Origin: Neoaquamicrobium sediminum
Lineage (GTDB): Bacteria > Pseudomonadota > Alphaproteobacteria > Rhizobiales > Rhizobiaceae
Direction: 5' to 3'
DNA length: 64,000 nucleotides
Assembly (NCBI RefSeq): GCF_013240295.1
Contig: NZ_JABETK010000002.1
Coordinates: 1,054,001 to 1,118,000, forward strand
The position numbers were made by a program, and so were the translations under genes. The notes beneath the pieces were generated by a model. The model saw nothing but the letters and a program-made list of their open reading frames with translations, made no database searches and was not told the origin of the DNA. Shown here one piece after another: positions 24,233 to 33,421 of this stretch (positions are counted from its first letter, which is position 1; each line of letters begins with the position of its first letter).

Positions 24233-25345
24233 ATGAGGCATGAATGTCGCCGCCCGGCCCTCGTCACGCTTTTTTCAGCCCTGCTCGCATTGGCTTTCGC
24301 AAGCATTGCGGCAGCCCAACAGAGCGAACAATCCCAGCCGCAGACAGGCAGGCTCACCGTCGGCGTCTATGAGAGCCCGCCCTTCGTGATGAAGGATGGC
24401 GAGCGCTTCAAGGGGATGTCCATCGACCTTTGGGAGAGACTGGCTGCCGATCTCGACATCGAGGCCGATTACGTCGAACTCGACACCTTGCGCGAACTGG
24501 TATCCGCCACCGCGAACGGTCTGATCGACGTAGCCGTCACCAATCTGACGATCACCCGCGACCGCGCTGAAAGCATCGACTTCACCCATCCCTGGTTCGA
24601 CGCCGGGCTCCGGATCATGGTCAACGAGGAGCGCACCGCCGGTTTCTGGGACGTTATCGCCGGACTTCAATCGTCTGGCCATTTGCGTGCCTATGGATGG
24701 ATCGTCGCGACAATACTGGCCGCGACGGTTCTTCTGACCTTTTTCGACCGGCGCTTCGACAAGAACTTCCCGCAACGCTGGCGCGACGGCATCGCGGAAA
24801 GCTTCTACACGGTCATGTCGGTCGCCACCTCCGGCAAGCCGCCCTCGCGCAGCAACCTCTTCGGGTGGGTCGGGCGCATATGGCAGGGGCTGTGGCTGGT
24901 CTGTGGCGTCGCCGTTCTGGCCTATGTGACGTCGTCGGTCACGAGCGTGATGACGACGCTTTCACTGACGAACCAGATCAACTCGGTCGAGGATTTGCCC
25001 GGCCGTCCCGTCGCGGTTTTCTCCGGTTCGGTCGCCGAAACATATGCGCGCCGAGCCGGCATGGATGCGCGCACCTTCGCGCACCTCGGCGAGGCCGTGG
25101 ACGCGCTAGTGCAGGGGCGTGTCGTGGCCGTCATCGCCGACGCTCCGGTGCTGGAATACTACGCGCACAGCAACCCCCAGCAGCCGGTCACCGTCGTCGG
25201 CCCCATCTTCGAGCCGGACAAATACGGCTTCGCCCTGCCACAAGGCAGCAACCTCACGAGACCGCTGACGGTAGAGTTGATCGGCGCTCACGAAAGCGGC
25301 GTAATCGAGGAAATCAGGGCGCGTTATTTCGGCGAAACGCCGTAG
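24233..25345 (+). CDS. ionotropic glutamate receptor-like ligand-gated channel (GluR0-type architecture)
   Basis: A 370-residue membrane protein in which a bacterial type-3 solute-binding domain is split by a pore module. A signal peptide (1-28) is followed by lobe S1 (about 40-140, including LTVGVYESPPFVMKDG and LTITRDRAESIDFTHPWF, where R111 aligns with the ligand carboxylate-binding Arg of glutamate receptors). Then come TM1 (152-171), a re-entrant pore segment (186-203, FYTVMSVATSGKPP), TM2 (214-236) and lobe S2 (246-370, SVEDLPGRPVAVFSGS). The K+ filter TVGYG of GluR0 is absent. The stretch AYVTSSVTSVMTT occupies the place of SYTANLAAF. No partner gene is apparent. Ligand and ion are unknown. 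Confidence 0.82.
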   Translation: MRHECRRPALVTLFSALLALAFASIAAAQQSEQSQPQTGRLTVGVYESPPFVMKDGERFKGMSIDLWERLAADLDIEADYVELDTLRELVSATANGLIDVAVTNLTITRDRAESIDFTHPWFDAGLRIMVNEERTAGFWDVIAGLQSSGHLRAYGWIVATILAATVLLTFFDRRFDKNFPQRWRDGIAESFYTVMSVATSGKPPSRSNLFGWVGRIWQGLWLVCGVAVLAYVTSSVTSVMTTLSLTNQINSVEDLPGRPVAVFSGSVAETYARRAGMDARTFAHLGEAVDALVQGRVVAVIADAPVLEYYAHSNPQQPVTVVGPIFEPDKYGFALPQGSNLTRPLTVELIGAHESGVIEEIRARYFGETP

Positions 25346-25348
25346 AGC

Positions 25349-25954
25349 TCACTCCTGCCAACGCGGCCGGCGCATCTGGAACGTTTCGGACACGGCGGTG
25401 TAATCCATGTAGCCGAGACGGGCCACGGTACCCGCCTTGACGATGTCGAACAACCCGTCAGTCAGCGCGGCATCGTCGATATGGACGCCGACAACCTCGC
25501 CGAAGACAATGACGTTACCGGCCGGGCGGCCGTCCAGCCCCTTCGGCTCAAGGATGTCGGTGACCTTGCACTCGAGTGCGGCGAGCGCTTCGCCGACGCG
25601 CGGCGGAGCCACCAGTGATGACGGCACCGGAGTGAGGCCCGCATAGTCGAACTCCGAAACGCCGCGCGGCGCATCGACGGCGCTGGCATTCATCTTTTCC
25701 GCCAGGTCGCGGCTGACAAGATTGGCAACGAATTCGCGGGTTTCGCCGGCAAAGCTGACACTGTCCTTCTGCCCTTCAGAGGAAAACATCACGAGATGCG
25801 GATGCGTGCCGAGCGCGTTGAAGAAGGAATAGGGCGCGAGATTGAGGGAGCCATCGGCTCCGAGCGACGAAATCCAGCCGATCGGCCTCGGCGCGACGAT
25901 TGCCTTGAAAGGATCATGCGGCAGGCCATGGCCCTTCGACGGTTCGTAAAACAT
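25349..25954 (-). CDS. flavin reductase family protein (FMN-binding split barrel)
   Basis: About 201 residues from the ATG at 25954, which has a GGGAGG upstream. Typical segments are KAIVAPRPIGWISSLGADGS, NLAPYSFFNALGTHPHLVMF and REFVANLVSRDLAEKMNAS. These proteins bind FMN and either reduce flavin or act as flavin-dependent oxidoreductases; substrate unknown. It starts two bases after the stop of the nitroreductase gene, so the two are one operon. The convergent receptor-channel gene ends three bases away. Confidence 0.9.
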   Translation of the reverse strand: MFYEPSKGHGLPHDPFKAIVAPRPIGWISSLGADGSLNLAPYSFFNALGTHPHLVMFSSEGQKDSVSFAGETREFVANLVSRDLAEKMNASAVDAPRGVSEFDYAGLTPVPSSLVAPPRVGEALAALECKVTDILEPKGLDGRPAGNVIVFGEVVGVHIDDAALTDGLFDIVKAGTVARLGYMDYTAVSETFQMRRPRWQE

Positions 25955-25956
25955 GC

Positions 25957-26541
25957 TCACGCCTCCCAGGGGCCGGACCATTCCGAATAAAGCGTGTCCA
26001 CATCGGGGCGCGGCCGCTCGGGCGCGTCGCCCGAGAAGGTGCCGATATGCACGAAACCGACGACGCGCTCCTGCGGCGCGAGGCCGAGAATGCGCCGGCC
26101 TTCCTCGTCGTCGGAATACCAGTTGGTGATCCAGTTGGTGCCGTAACCGAGCGCGTTGGCCGCAATCACCAGGTTCATCGCCGCAGCGCCGCCCGACAGG
26201 AACATCTCCCATTGCGGGATTTTCGGGTTCTCTCGCGGCACCGATACGACCCCGATCACGAGCGGTGCCCGCGAGAAACGAGCCAGTTCCTGCTGGCGGC
26301 GGCCATCCGTCAGCGGTCCCTCGCGCTCCTCGGCCCGCGCGGCCAGCATCTCGCCGATGCGGTCCCGCGCGGCGCCGCGATAGAGTATGAAGCGCCATGG
26401 TGCCAGCCGGCCGTGGTCCGGCACCCGGGAGGCGATCGTCAGCATCGTCCTGATCTCTTCGTCGGACGGCGCAGGTTCGTTAAGCTCGGGGATCGGCGCG
26501 GATTTGCGCGTAAGCATGAAATCGATGATGGAGGAAGACAA
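25957..26541 (-). CDS. nitroreductase family protein
   Basis: FMN-dependent NAD(P)H oxidoreductase-like protein of about 194 residues. The N-terminus SSSIIDFMLTRKSAPIPEL, RVPDHGRLAPWRFILYRG and the flavin-contacting SGGAAAMNLVIAANALGYGT are characteristic. I place the start at the TTG at 26541, because CAGGAGC lies eight bases upstream and the product then begins where family members begin; a longer ORF extends to 26622. It is coupled with the flavin reductase gene. Confidence 0.88.
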   Translation of the reverse strand: MSSSIIDFMLTRKSAPIPELNEPAPSDEEIRTMLTIASRVPDHGRLAPWRFILYRGAARDRIGEMLAARAEEREGPLTDGRRQQELARFSRAPLVIGVVSVPRENPKIPQWEMFLSGGAAAMNLVIAANALGYGTNWITNWYSDDEEGRRILGLAPQERVVGFVHIGTFSGDAPERPRPDVDTLYSEWSGPWEA

Positions 26542-26628
26542 TCGGATGCTCCTGGAAACGGCTGCAGTGATGGGTACCGACGGGGAGCCGGATGCCTGGA
26601 CCGGGTGCGGCCATGACGGCACGCAATT

Positions 26629-27621
26629 ATGGCCTTGAAATTGCCATCGCCCTGGGCTTCAACGCAAGCCATGATAGGGGACGTTTCCAGACTGTTCACC
26701 AGAACGATTCTCGCCGGCGGCATTGCGCTTGTCGCGGTCTCCGCGGCGGCGCAGGACAATACGGACGTTCTCGATGGGCTGGAGGTTCCCGGCCTTTCAA
26801 GTTTCGCCCCGCCGACAACCCAAGGGCCGCTTGCCACTAGCGGCCAGGGAGAGGTGAAGCTTTCGGCTCATCTCACGGAGGGTGGGCCCGAGATCACACG
26901 CGGCCTCGTATGGCGCGTATTCCGCCCGCAGGCCGATAGCGAAGGCAAGCTGCCGCTCGTCGCCTCCTCGCAAGGCGGGTCCGGCGTGTTTTCGCTGGAG
27001 CCCGGCAGCTATCTCGTCCACGCATCCTTCGGACGCGCCGGCGCCACCAAGCGTATCACCGTCGCGCGCGATGCGGGGGTCGAATCGATCGTGCTCGATG
27101 CCGGCGGCCTCAAGCTCGACGCGGTTCTTTCCGGCGGCCTGCGCATCCCCGCCGGCAAGCTGAGGTTCTCGATCTATGACGAACAGCCCGACGCCACCGG
27201 CGAGCGTCCGCTGATTATCCCCGACGTCAAACCCAACACGGTCGTCAGGCTCAATTCCGGCACCTATCACGTGGTCTCGACCTACGGGAAGGTCAATGCC
27301 GTCATTCGCTCCGACATCCATGTCGAGGCAGGCCGGCTCACCGAAGCGACCGTCGAGCACAAGGCCGCCGAGCTGACCATGAAGCTTGTGCGCGAGGAAG
27401 GCGGCGAAGCCATCGCCGATACATCGTGGGCGGTGCTGACCGATTCGGGCGACATCGTGCGCGAAAGCGTCGGTGCTTTCGCCTCGATGGTTCTTGCCGA
27501 AGGCGAGTACGCGGTTGTCGCCAAGAACCGCGACAGGATCTACCAGCGCGAATTCAAGGTCGTGGCCGGTCACAACCAGGACGTCGAAGTGCTTGCCGTC
27601 GAAGACGACGGAGACGGCTAG
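26629..27621 (+). CDS. exported protein of three beta-rich modules, unknown function
   Basis: 330 residues, with a signal peptide ending AVSAAAQ (or about 316 residues if translation starts at the ATG at 26671, which directly precedes the signal sequence). Three similar modules follow: one near residues 90-148 (GLVWRVFRP, EPGSYLVHASFG), one near 176-240 (LRFSIYDEQP, NSGTYHVVSTYG) and one near 262-318 (TSWAVLTDSG, AEGEYAVVAKNRD). Each ends in a G-x-Y-x-V strand and resembles transthyretin- or Ig-like sandwiches. No catalytic motif is evident. The protein is probably periplasmic. Confidence 0.78.
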   Translation: MALKLPSPWASTQAMIGDVSRLFTRTILAGGIALVAVSAAAQDNTDVLDGLEVPGLSSFAPPTTQGPLATSGQGEVKLSAHLTEGGPEITRGLVWRVFRPQADSEGKLPLVASSQGGSGVFSLEPGSYLVHASFGRAGATKRITVARDAGVESIVLDAGGLKLDAVLSGGLRIPAGKLRFSIYDEQPDATGERPLIIPDVKPNTVVRLNSGTYHVVSTYGKVNAVIRSDIHVEAGRLTEATVEHKAAELTMKLVREEGGEAIADTSWAVLTDSGDIVRESVGAFASMVLAEGEYAVVAKNRDRIYQREFKVVAGHNQDVEVLAVEDDGDG

Positions 27622-27629
27622 AAAAAGAA

Positions 27630-27649
27630 GGCGGGCATTGCTGCCCGCC
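27630..27649 (-). terminator. rho-independent terminator for thrS
   Basis: Stem GGCGGGCA/TGCCCGCC with loop TTGC, between the convergent stops of the three-module protein and thrS. On the minus strand it is followed by TTCTTTTTC, so it serves thrS; on the plus strand only C-rich sequence follows. Confidence 0.75.
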
Positions 27650-27660
27650 CCCATCAACTG

Positions 27661-29658
27661 TCAGGTGGCTGCCTCTGCAGCCAGCTTCTTGCGCTTCAGG
27701 TCCGGCGGCATCGCCTCCTCCACCAGCATGGCGGTTGCCGCGTCCAGCGTCATCGATTCCTGATCGCGCGAGCCGAGACGCCGCACATTGACGCTTGCCT
27801 CCTCCGCCTCGCGACGACCGCAGACGAGGATCACCGGAACCTTGGCCAGCGAGTGCTCGCGAACCTTATAGTTGATCTTCTCGTTGCGCAGGTCGGCCTC
27901 GGCGGAAAGCCCAGCGGCCTTCAGCTGCGCCACCACGCGCTGGGCATACTCGTCCGCATCCGAGGTGATGGTGGCGACGACGACCTGCAACGGCGCGAAC
28001 CACAGCGGCATGTGCCCACCACAGCTTTCGATGACGATGCCCAGGAAACGCTCGAGCGAACCGGCGATTGCCCGGTGCACCATGACCGGCTGCTTCTTCT
28101 CTGAATCCGCGCCGATATAGAACGCCCCGAACCGCTCCGGCAGGTTGAAGTCGACCTGGGTCGTGCCGCACTGCCACTCGCGGCCGATGGCATCCTTGAG
28201 CGTATATTCGAACTTGGGTCCGTAGAACGTGCCCTCGCCTTCGTTGATGCCGGTCTTGATGCGGTTGTCCTCGCGGGCGATGCGCGCGAGCGACCGCCGC
28301 AGGATCTCCTCGGCGTGATCCCACATCGCATCGGTGCCGACACGCTTCTCGGGCCGGGTCGCCAGCTTCACCTCGATCTCCTCGAAGCCGAAATCCGCAT
28401 AGACCGACATCATCAGGTCGTTGATCTTGAGGATTTCCGCCTCGAGCTGTTCCTCTGTGCAGAAGACGTGCGCGTCGTCCTGGGTAAACCCACGCACGCG
28501 CATCAGCCCGTGCAGTGCGCCCGAAGCCTCGTAGCGATGCACGTTGCCGAACTCGGCCAGCCGGATCGGCAGGTCGCGGTAGGACTTAAGGCCGTGCTTG
28601 AATATCTGCACGTGACCGGGGCAGTTCATCGGCTTCAGCGCGAAGATGCGCTGATCGGCTTCCGGATCGTTCGGGTGCGTAAAGGCATGCGCCGACTTCA
28701 CCGCGAACATGTTCTCCTGATACCACCCCCAGTGGCCGGATGTCTCCCACAGGCTCTTGTCGAGAATCTGCGGCGCGTTGACCTCCTGATAGCCGTCACC
28801 GAGCCGGCGCCGCATGTAGGAAATCAGGTTCTGGAACATCTTCCAGCCCTTGGCGTGCCAGAAGACGACGCCGGGGCCCTCTTCCTGGAAATGGAACAGG
28901 TCCATCTCGCGTCCGAGCCGGCGATGGTCGCGCTTCTCGGCTTCTTCCAGCATGTGCAGATACTGGTCGAGCTGCGCCTGGTCGGCCCATGCCGTGCCGT
29001 AGATGCGGGTCAGCATCGGGTTGTTGGCGTCACCGCGCCAGTAGGCGCCCGCCACCTTCATCAACTTGAAGGCGCTGCCGATCTGGCCGGTCGAAGCCAT
29101 ATGAGGCCCGCGGCACAGGTCGAACCAGTCGCCCTGGAAGTAGATCTTGAGATCCTGGTCTTCGGGGATCGCGTCGATCAGCTCGACCTTGTAGGCCTCG
29201 CCCTTCTCCGAAAAGACCTTGCGCGCGCGATCGCGCTCCCACACTTCCTTGGTGAAGGGGCGGTTGCGCGCGACGATCTCGCGCATCTTCTTCTCGATGA
29301 CGGGGAAATCGTCCGGCGTGAACGGCTCGTTGCGCGCGAAGTCGTAATAGAAGCCGTTCTCGATGACCGGGCCGATGGTCACCTGCGTCCCCGGCCACAG
29401 CTCCTGCACCGCCTCTGCCAGCACGTGCGCCGCATCGTGGCGGATAAGCTCGAGCGCGCGCGGATCGTCGCGCGTGACGATCTCGATGTTCCCGATGGTG
29501 ACCGGGTCGGCTAGGTCGCGCAGCGTGCCGTCGATCGCAATCGCAACCGCCTTCTTGGCGAGCGACTTTGAGATCGACTCGGCAACGTCGCGGCCGGTGG
29601 TGCCGGCATCGAACTCGCGCACGGATTTGTCGGGGAATGTCAGGGAAACGGAAGCCAT
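27661..29658 (-). CDS. thrS: threonyl-tRNA synthetase
   Basis: Class II synthetase that charges tRNA-Thr and edits mischarged serine. At 665 residues it has the normal length. An N-terminal TGS domain ([19 protein letters not shown]) is followed by the editing domain with [17 protein letters not shown], the catalytic core with [20 protein letters not shown] and the motif 2 region [20 protein letters not shown]. The C-terminal anticodon-binding domain ends [18 protein letters not shown]. Monocistronic, with its own terminator. Confidence 0.97.
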   Translation of the reverse strand: MASVSLTFPDKSVREFDAGTTGRDVAESISKSLAKKAVAIAIDGTLRDLADPVTIGNIEIVTRDDPRALELIRHDAAHVLAEAVQELWPGTQVTIGPVIENGFYYDFARNEPFTPDDFPVIEKKMREIVARNRPFTKEVWERDRARKVFSEKGEAYKVELIDAIPEDQDLKIYFQGDWFDLCRGPHMASTGQIGSAFKLMKVAGAYWRGDANNPMLTRIYGTAWADQAQLDQYLHMLEEAEKRDHRRLGREMDLFHFQEEGPGVVFWHAKGWKMFQNLISYMRRRLGDGYQEVNAPQILDKSLWETSGHWGWYQENMFAVKSAHAFTHPNDPEADQRIFALKPMNCPGHVQIFKHGLKSYRDLPIRLAEFGNVHRYEASGALHGLMRVRGFTQDDAHVFCTEEQLEAEILKINDLMMSVYADFGFEEIEVKLATRPEKRVGTDAMWDHAEEILRRSLARIAREDNRIKTGINEGEGTFYGPKFEYTLKDAIGREWQCGTTQVDFNLPERFGAFYIGADSEKKQPVMVHRAIAGSLERFLGIVIESCGGHMPLWFAPLQVVVATITSDADEYAQRVVAQLKAAGLSAEADLRNEKINYKVREHSLAKVPVILVCGRREAEEASVNVRRLGSRDQESMTLDAATAMLVEEAMPPDLKRKKLAAEAAT

Positions 29659-29840
29659 CGGTATTCTCCTATCCAGTCCTGCAAACGAGCGCAGGTGGTG
29701 TGGGTGATCAGCCGTGGCAGTCCGTGTCAGGCCAGCCGACGGCAGGCCCGCTACATAAGCGGCGCACCGGCGCAGGTAAAGACCCGCGATGCCGGCGCGC
29801 CTTGTTGTTGAGGCAGCCCGGTGTCGGGCGGCCGCGGGCG

Positions 29841-30026
29841 TCAGGCTTCCGCGCTGTTGTCCTCGACGGGCGCGCCGGGGCCATTCTTCTTGATCGAGTC
29901 GATCGCGTTCTGCGCACTTGCCTTGGACGTATAGCCCTCGGTCGAGAACATGATCTCGCTGTTGTATTTGAAGCGGACGCGGAACTCGCCCTTCTTGTCC
30001 TTGTAGATTTCGAACTTGTGAGCCAT
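29841..30026 (-). CDS. YegP-like DUF1508 protein
   Basis: Small 61-residue protein of the DUF1508/YegP family. The sequence [19 protein letters not shown] then [20 protein letters not shown] is one copy of the repeat that occurs twice in E. coli YegP. Cytoplasmic, function unknown. An A/G-rich ribosome binding site (GGGAGG) precedes it. Confidence 0.88.
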   Translation of the reverse strand: MAHKFEIYKDKKGEFRVRFKYNSEIMFSTEGYTSKASAQNAIDSIKKNGPGAPVEDNSAEA

Positions 30027-30117
30027 GCAGGCCTCCCCTCTCTCGCTACGTCAATTAACACGCGCAAATTGCCAGCGGCAGGCGGCGACGGCAAGCCACC
30101 GGACGCCTAAACCTTGA

Positions 30118-30471
30118 TTACGGGGCCGTTTTTTCCATCTGCTTCCGGCTTATCGCCCAGTAACGCCACGGCAGGTACCAGACGTAACGCCTCTCCAGCC
30201 GCTCGGGCACGGGGTCCAGGCCATGCGTTCCGCCAGGCCCGCAGCGCACGAAGCGGAACAGTCCCATCCAGCCGCCCGCCCACAATCCGTGGCGCGCAAT
30301 CGCCTCGTACGCATATTCCGAGCATGTGGGCAGGTGACGGCACGAATTGCCGATGAAGCCTGAAAGCGTGAGCTGGTAGAACCGGACAAACCCGGTCCCG
30401 ATCAGGCGACCCGGCGTACGCCGCCACGGACCCGCATAGTTGCGGCCGGCTCGATGCCTGTGATCAGCCAT
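30118..30471 (-). CDS. yidD: membrane protein insertion efficiency factor YidD
   Basis: Small membrane-associated protein (117 residues) that assists YidC-dependent insertion. The core has FYQLTLSGFIGNSCRHLPTC, SEYAYEAIARHG and RFVRCGPGGTHGLDPVP, with the conserved cysteines of the family. The rhizobial version has an N-terminal basic extension. It starts nine bases after the scaffold gene and is probably cotranscribed with it. It is not beside rpmH-rnpA-yidC here, as in some other groups. Confidence 0.93.
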   Translation of the reverse strand: MADHRHRAGRNYAGPWRRTPGRLIGTGFVRFYQLTLSGFIGNSCRHLPTCSEYAYEAIARHGLWAGGWMGLFRFVRCGPGGTHGLDPVPERLERRYVWYLPWRYWAISRKQMEKTAP

Positions 30472-30480
30472 GCAACCGCC

Positions 30481-30927
30481 TCAGGCGGCCTCGCCCGAAC
30501 GCCGCTTCTCGATCTGGCCGATCGCGTCGACCACGGCGTCGAAAGTCAGCATCGTCGACGCATGGCGAGCCTTGTAGTCGCGCACCGGCTCCAGATATTT
30601 CAGGTCCTCGAAGCGGCCTTCCGGGGGCGCCCCGTTCTCCTTCAGCATCTTCAGCATGGTCTCGCGCACCGCGCGCAGCTCGGCGGCGGTAGCGCCCACC
30701 ACATGCTGCGCCATGATCGAGGAGGACGCCTGTCCCAGCGCGCATGCCTTCACGTCGTGGGCGAAGTCGGTGACAGTGTCGCCGTCCATCGTCAGGTCGA
30801 CCACCACTGTGGAGCCACACAGCTTGGAATGCGCCGTAGCTGTGGCATCGGGACGCTCCAGCCTGCCGATGCGCGCGATATTTCCCGCAAAACCGAGAAT
30901 TTTCGCGTTATAGACGTCGTTTATCAT
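30481..30927 (-). CDS. NifU/IscU-like iron-sulfur cluster scaffold, two-cysteine variant
   Basis: 148-residue SufU/IscU-family protein starting MINDVYNAKILGFAGNIARI. The first two scaffold cysteines are C37 (KLCGSTVVVD) and C62 (ACALGQASSSIM). At the place of the third cysteine the sequence reads RHASTMLTF, with no Cys, and the protein has only two cysteines in total. It may be a divergent scaffold or a regulator. In one operon with yidD. No isc or suf genes are seen nearby. Confidence 0.88.
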   Translation of the reverse strand: MINDVYNAKILGFAGNIARIGRLERPDATATAHSKLCGSTVVVDLTMDGDTVTDFAHDVKACALGQASSSIMAQHVVGATAAELRAVRETMLKMLKENGAPPEGRFEDLKYLEPVRDYKARHASTMLTFDAVVDAIGQIEKRRSGEAA

Positions 30928-31002
30928 GGTTTTCCAACCTGACGGCGCGGGGAGAGGATGGTTTGCCGCTTCCGCGTCTTCCATTCGTCGTATTGGCACA
31001 TA

Positions 31003-31008
31003 TATAAT
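31003..31008 (+). promoter_or_regulatory. possible -10 element upstream of folE
   Basis: A TATAAT lies in an unusually A/T-rich patch (CACATATATAATGG) 155 bases before folE, in the divergent gap between the scaffold gene and folE. No convincing -35 box is placed 16-18 bases upstream, so this is a candidate only. Confidence 0.3.
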
Positions 31009-31163
31009 GGAGTGACCCTGCCGCCAACAAGTCGGATGAGCCCGACGGCTGCAGAAGGAATGCACGCCGCTTCCGGAACTTCGGACAGTCCGACTTTTCC
31101 GCGAAAGGCTGTGGTCCGTTCAACTCGTCCCTTCGTAGAAAGGGACTACGGGAGACGCCTTTC

Positions 31164-31817
31164 ATGGATGCTATCGTCAAGAACTTTCCCCCTCGCCCCG
31201 AAACCTCCCAGCCGGACTACATGGACAAGCCGGTCACCGACCGCCCCTCGCAGGAAGAGGTAGAGGCCGCTGTTCGCACGCTGCTGCGCTGGACCGGCGA
31301 CAACCCGGACCGCGAAGGCCTCGTCGATACGCCCAGGCGCGTGGCCAAGGCCTACCGCGAGATGTTCTCCGGCTATGACCAGTGCCCTGCCGACGAACTC
31401 GGCCGTACCTTCGAGGAGGTACAGGGCTATGACGATATGGTGCTGGTCCGGGACATCCAGTTCCATTCGCATTGCGAGCACCACATGGTGCCGATCATCG
31501 GCAAGGCGCATGTCGCCTATCTGCCCGACGGCAAGGTCGTCGGCCTGTCCAAGATCGCGCGCACGGTCGACATCTTCGCCCATCGCCTGCAGACGCAGGA
31601 AGCGATGACCGCGCAGGTCGCCGGCGTCATCCAGGATGTGCTGATGCCGCGCGGCGTTGCCGTGATGATCGAGGCCGAGCATATGTGCATGGCCATGCGC
31701 GGCATACGCAAGCAGGGTTCGACCACGCTGACCACCACCTTCACCGGCGCCTTCAAGGAGCAGCCGGAGGAGCAGGCACGCTTCATCATGATGGTTCGCA
31801 ACGGCCTGACGGCCTGA
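31164..31817 (+). CDS. folE: GTP cyclohydrolase I
   Basis: Converts GTP to dihydroneopterin triphosphate at the head of folate (pterin) synthesis. 217 residues. The zinc site is in [19 protein letters not shown]; other signatures are [20 protein letters not shown] residues, [17 protein letters not shown] and [14 protein letters not shown]. Transcribed with hisI, which starts 19 bases later. The link of folE and hisI is common in rhizobia. Confidence 0.97.
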   Translation: MDAIVKNFPPRPETSQPDYMDKPVTDRPSQEEVEAAVRTLLRWTGDNPDREGLVDTPRRVAKAYREMFSGYDQCPADELGRTFEEVQGYDDMVLVRDIQFHSHCEHHMVPIIGKAHVAYLPDGKVVGLSKIARTVDIFAHRLQTQEAMTAQVAGVIQDVLMPRGVAVMIEAEHMCMAMRGIRKQGSTTLTTTFTGAFKEQPEEQARFIMMVRNGLTA

Positions 31818-31836
31818 GCGGCCGGAAAGTCTCATC

Positions 31837-32286
31837 ATGGATTTCCCAGCCCCGTCGGCCGACAAGGCCGAACTTGAGGAAGGCGTCGCCTTCACGCCGC
31901 GCTTCGACAGCAACGGCCTCGTGGCGGCCGTCGTCACCGATTCTGGTGATGGCGCGCTGCTGATGGTCGCGTATATGAACGCTGAAGCGCTCGCCTTGAC
32001 GCTGGAAACCGGCATTGCCCATTTCTGGTCGCGTTCGCGCGGCAGTCTGTGGAAGAAGGGCGAGACGTCGGGCAATGTCCAGCGGGTCGCGGAGATCAGA
32101 ACCGACTGCGATCAGGACGTCGTCTGGCTGAAGGTGAAGGTCGGCGGCCACGATGCAACCTGTCACACGGGGCGGCGTTCCTGTTTCTACAGGACGGTGC
32201 AATTCGAGGATGGCAATGCAACGCTCGTCAGCGATGGCGATACGGCACGGTTCGACCCTAAGACGGTGTACGCCCACAAGGCGTAA
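31837..32286 (+). CDS. hisI: phosphoribosyl-AMP cyclohydrolase
   Basis: Third step of histidine biosynthesis, opening the purine ring of PR-AMP. At 149 residues it is the single-domain form, without the HisE domain. The active site runs [32 protein letters not shown] and [11 protein letters not shown], which carry the zinc and magnesium ligands. Follows folE closely. Confidence 0.96.
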   Translation: MDFPAPSADKAELEEGVAFTPRFDSNGLVAAVVTDSGDGALLMVAYMNAEALALTLETGIAHFWSRSRGSLWKKGETSGNVQRVAEIRTDCDQDVVWLKVKVGGHDATCHTGRRSCFYRTVQFEDGNATLVSDGDTARFDPKTVYAHKA

Positions 32287-32370
32287 TCGTCCCGGCCTTC
32301 TACCGCTAAAAGATTCATCATTTCGATACGACCCGTTAGGTATAATCCGCGCGGGATAGGGAGAAGTGCG

Positions 32371-33336
32371 ATGCTCGAATGGGCGTCTTTGCGTAGCAGG
32401 CACGAAGGTGGGAACGGCGGAGACCTCCCCGCGGCTCCCATTCCGCCGGAACCGAAGCCGATCAGAAAATCAGGCATCTCGCTGGCGCTCGGCGGCGGTG
32501 CGGCACGCGGCTGGGCACATATCGGCGTGCTCCGCGCGCTCGACGAAGCCGGCATCCAGATCGACATGATCGCCGGCACCTCCATCGGCGCACTGGTCGG
32601 CGGCTGCTATCTGGCCGGCAAGCTCGACGAACTCGAGGAGTTCGCCCGCTCCCTGACAAAGCGGCGCATCTTCGGCCTTCTCGATATCCATCTGGGCGGC
32701 AGCGGCCTCTTCGGCGGCATGAAGCTCACCGCGCGCATGCAGGAACACATGTCCGGCATCACATTTGCCGACCTGCCGAAACCCTTCGTGTGCGTGGCGG
32801 CAGAAATTCGCACTGGCCACGAGATCTGGCTGTCGAGCGGCTCGCTGATCACCGCTATGCGCGCATCCTACGCCCTGCCCGGCGTCTTTGAACCCGTTGC
32901 GTGCAACAAGCGCGTGCTGGTCGACGGCGCATTGGTCAATCCCGTCCCGGTGTCGGTCTGCCGCGCGCACGAGCAACCGCTCGTCGTCGCGGTAAACCTC
33001 CACTACGATCTCTTCGGCCGCGCGGCCGTCATCAAGCACAGCGCCGATGCGCCGGACGGCGACACTGACACCGCACTTGTGGTCGACAAAGGACCGAGCG
33101 AGCGGGAAGCGCGTCTTGGCATAACCGGCGTGATGGTCGAAGCCTTCAACATCATCCAGGACCGCATCTCGCGCGCACGCATGGCCGGCGACCCGCCGGA
33201 CCTGGCGCTGCTGCCGAAGCTCGGTCATATCGGCCTGACGGAATTCCACCGCGCCGACGAGGCGATCCGCCTCGGCTACGAAGTGACCAAGGCCCAGCTC
33301 GGCGAACTGGAGCGGCTGCAGACAGTGCTGGGCTGA
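32371..33336 (+). CDS. patatin-like phospholipase family protein (RssA-like)
   Basis: 321-residue serine lipase-like protein. The oxyanion loop is GGGAARGWAHIGVLRAL, the nucleophile lies in GTSIGALVGG and the catalytic dyad Asp in VDGALVNPVPV. No signal peptide or transmembrane segment, so cytoplasmic. Lipid substrate unknown. The start at 32371 begins LEWASLRSRHEGG, and the conserved region starts only near residue 35, so a shorter start is possible. Confidence 0.9.
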   Translation: MLEWASLRSRHEGGNGGDLPAAPIPPEPKPIRKSGISLALGGGAARGWAHIGVLRALDEAGIQIDMIAGTSIGALVGGCYLAGKLDELEEFARSLTKRRIFGLLDIHLGGSGLFGGMKLTARMQEHMSGITFADLPKPFVCVAAEIRTGHEIWLSSGSLITAMRASYALPGVFEPVACNKRVLVDGALVNPVPVSVCRAHEQPLVVAVNLHYDLFGRAAVIKHSADAPDGDTDTALVVDKGPSEREARLGITGVMVEAFNIIQDRISRARMAGDPPDLALLPKLGHIGLTEFHRADEAIRLGYEVTKAQLGELERLQTVLG

Positions 33337-33421
33337 CAGGCTGAGCGGGGCTGACGGGCTCGGCCAATTGCGGGAAGCCGGACCACATCATCCGAGCGCA
33401 AGTTGAAGGCAATCGCCGGGT

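Noticed and set aside
24233..25345. Simple amino-acid ABC transporter binding protein
   Set aside because: Three internal hydrophobic segments split the binding domain and no permease or ATPase gene is adjacent.
28315..29514. 399-codon plus-strand open frame
   Set aside because: Antisense to thrS, with no family features.
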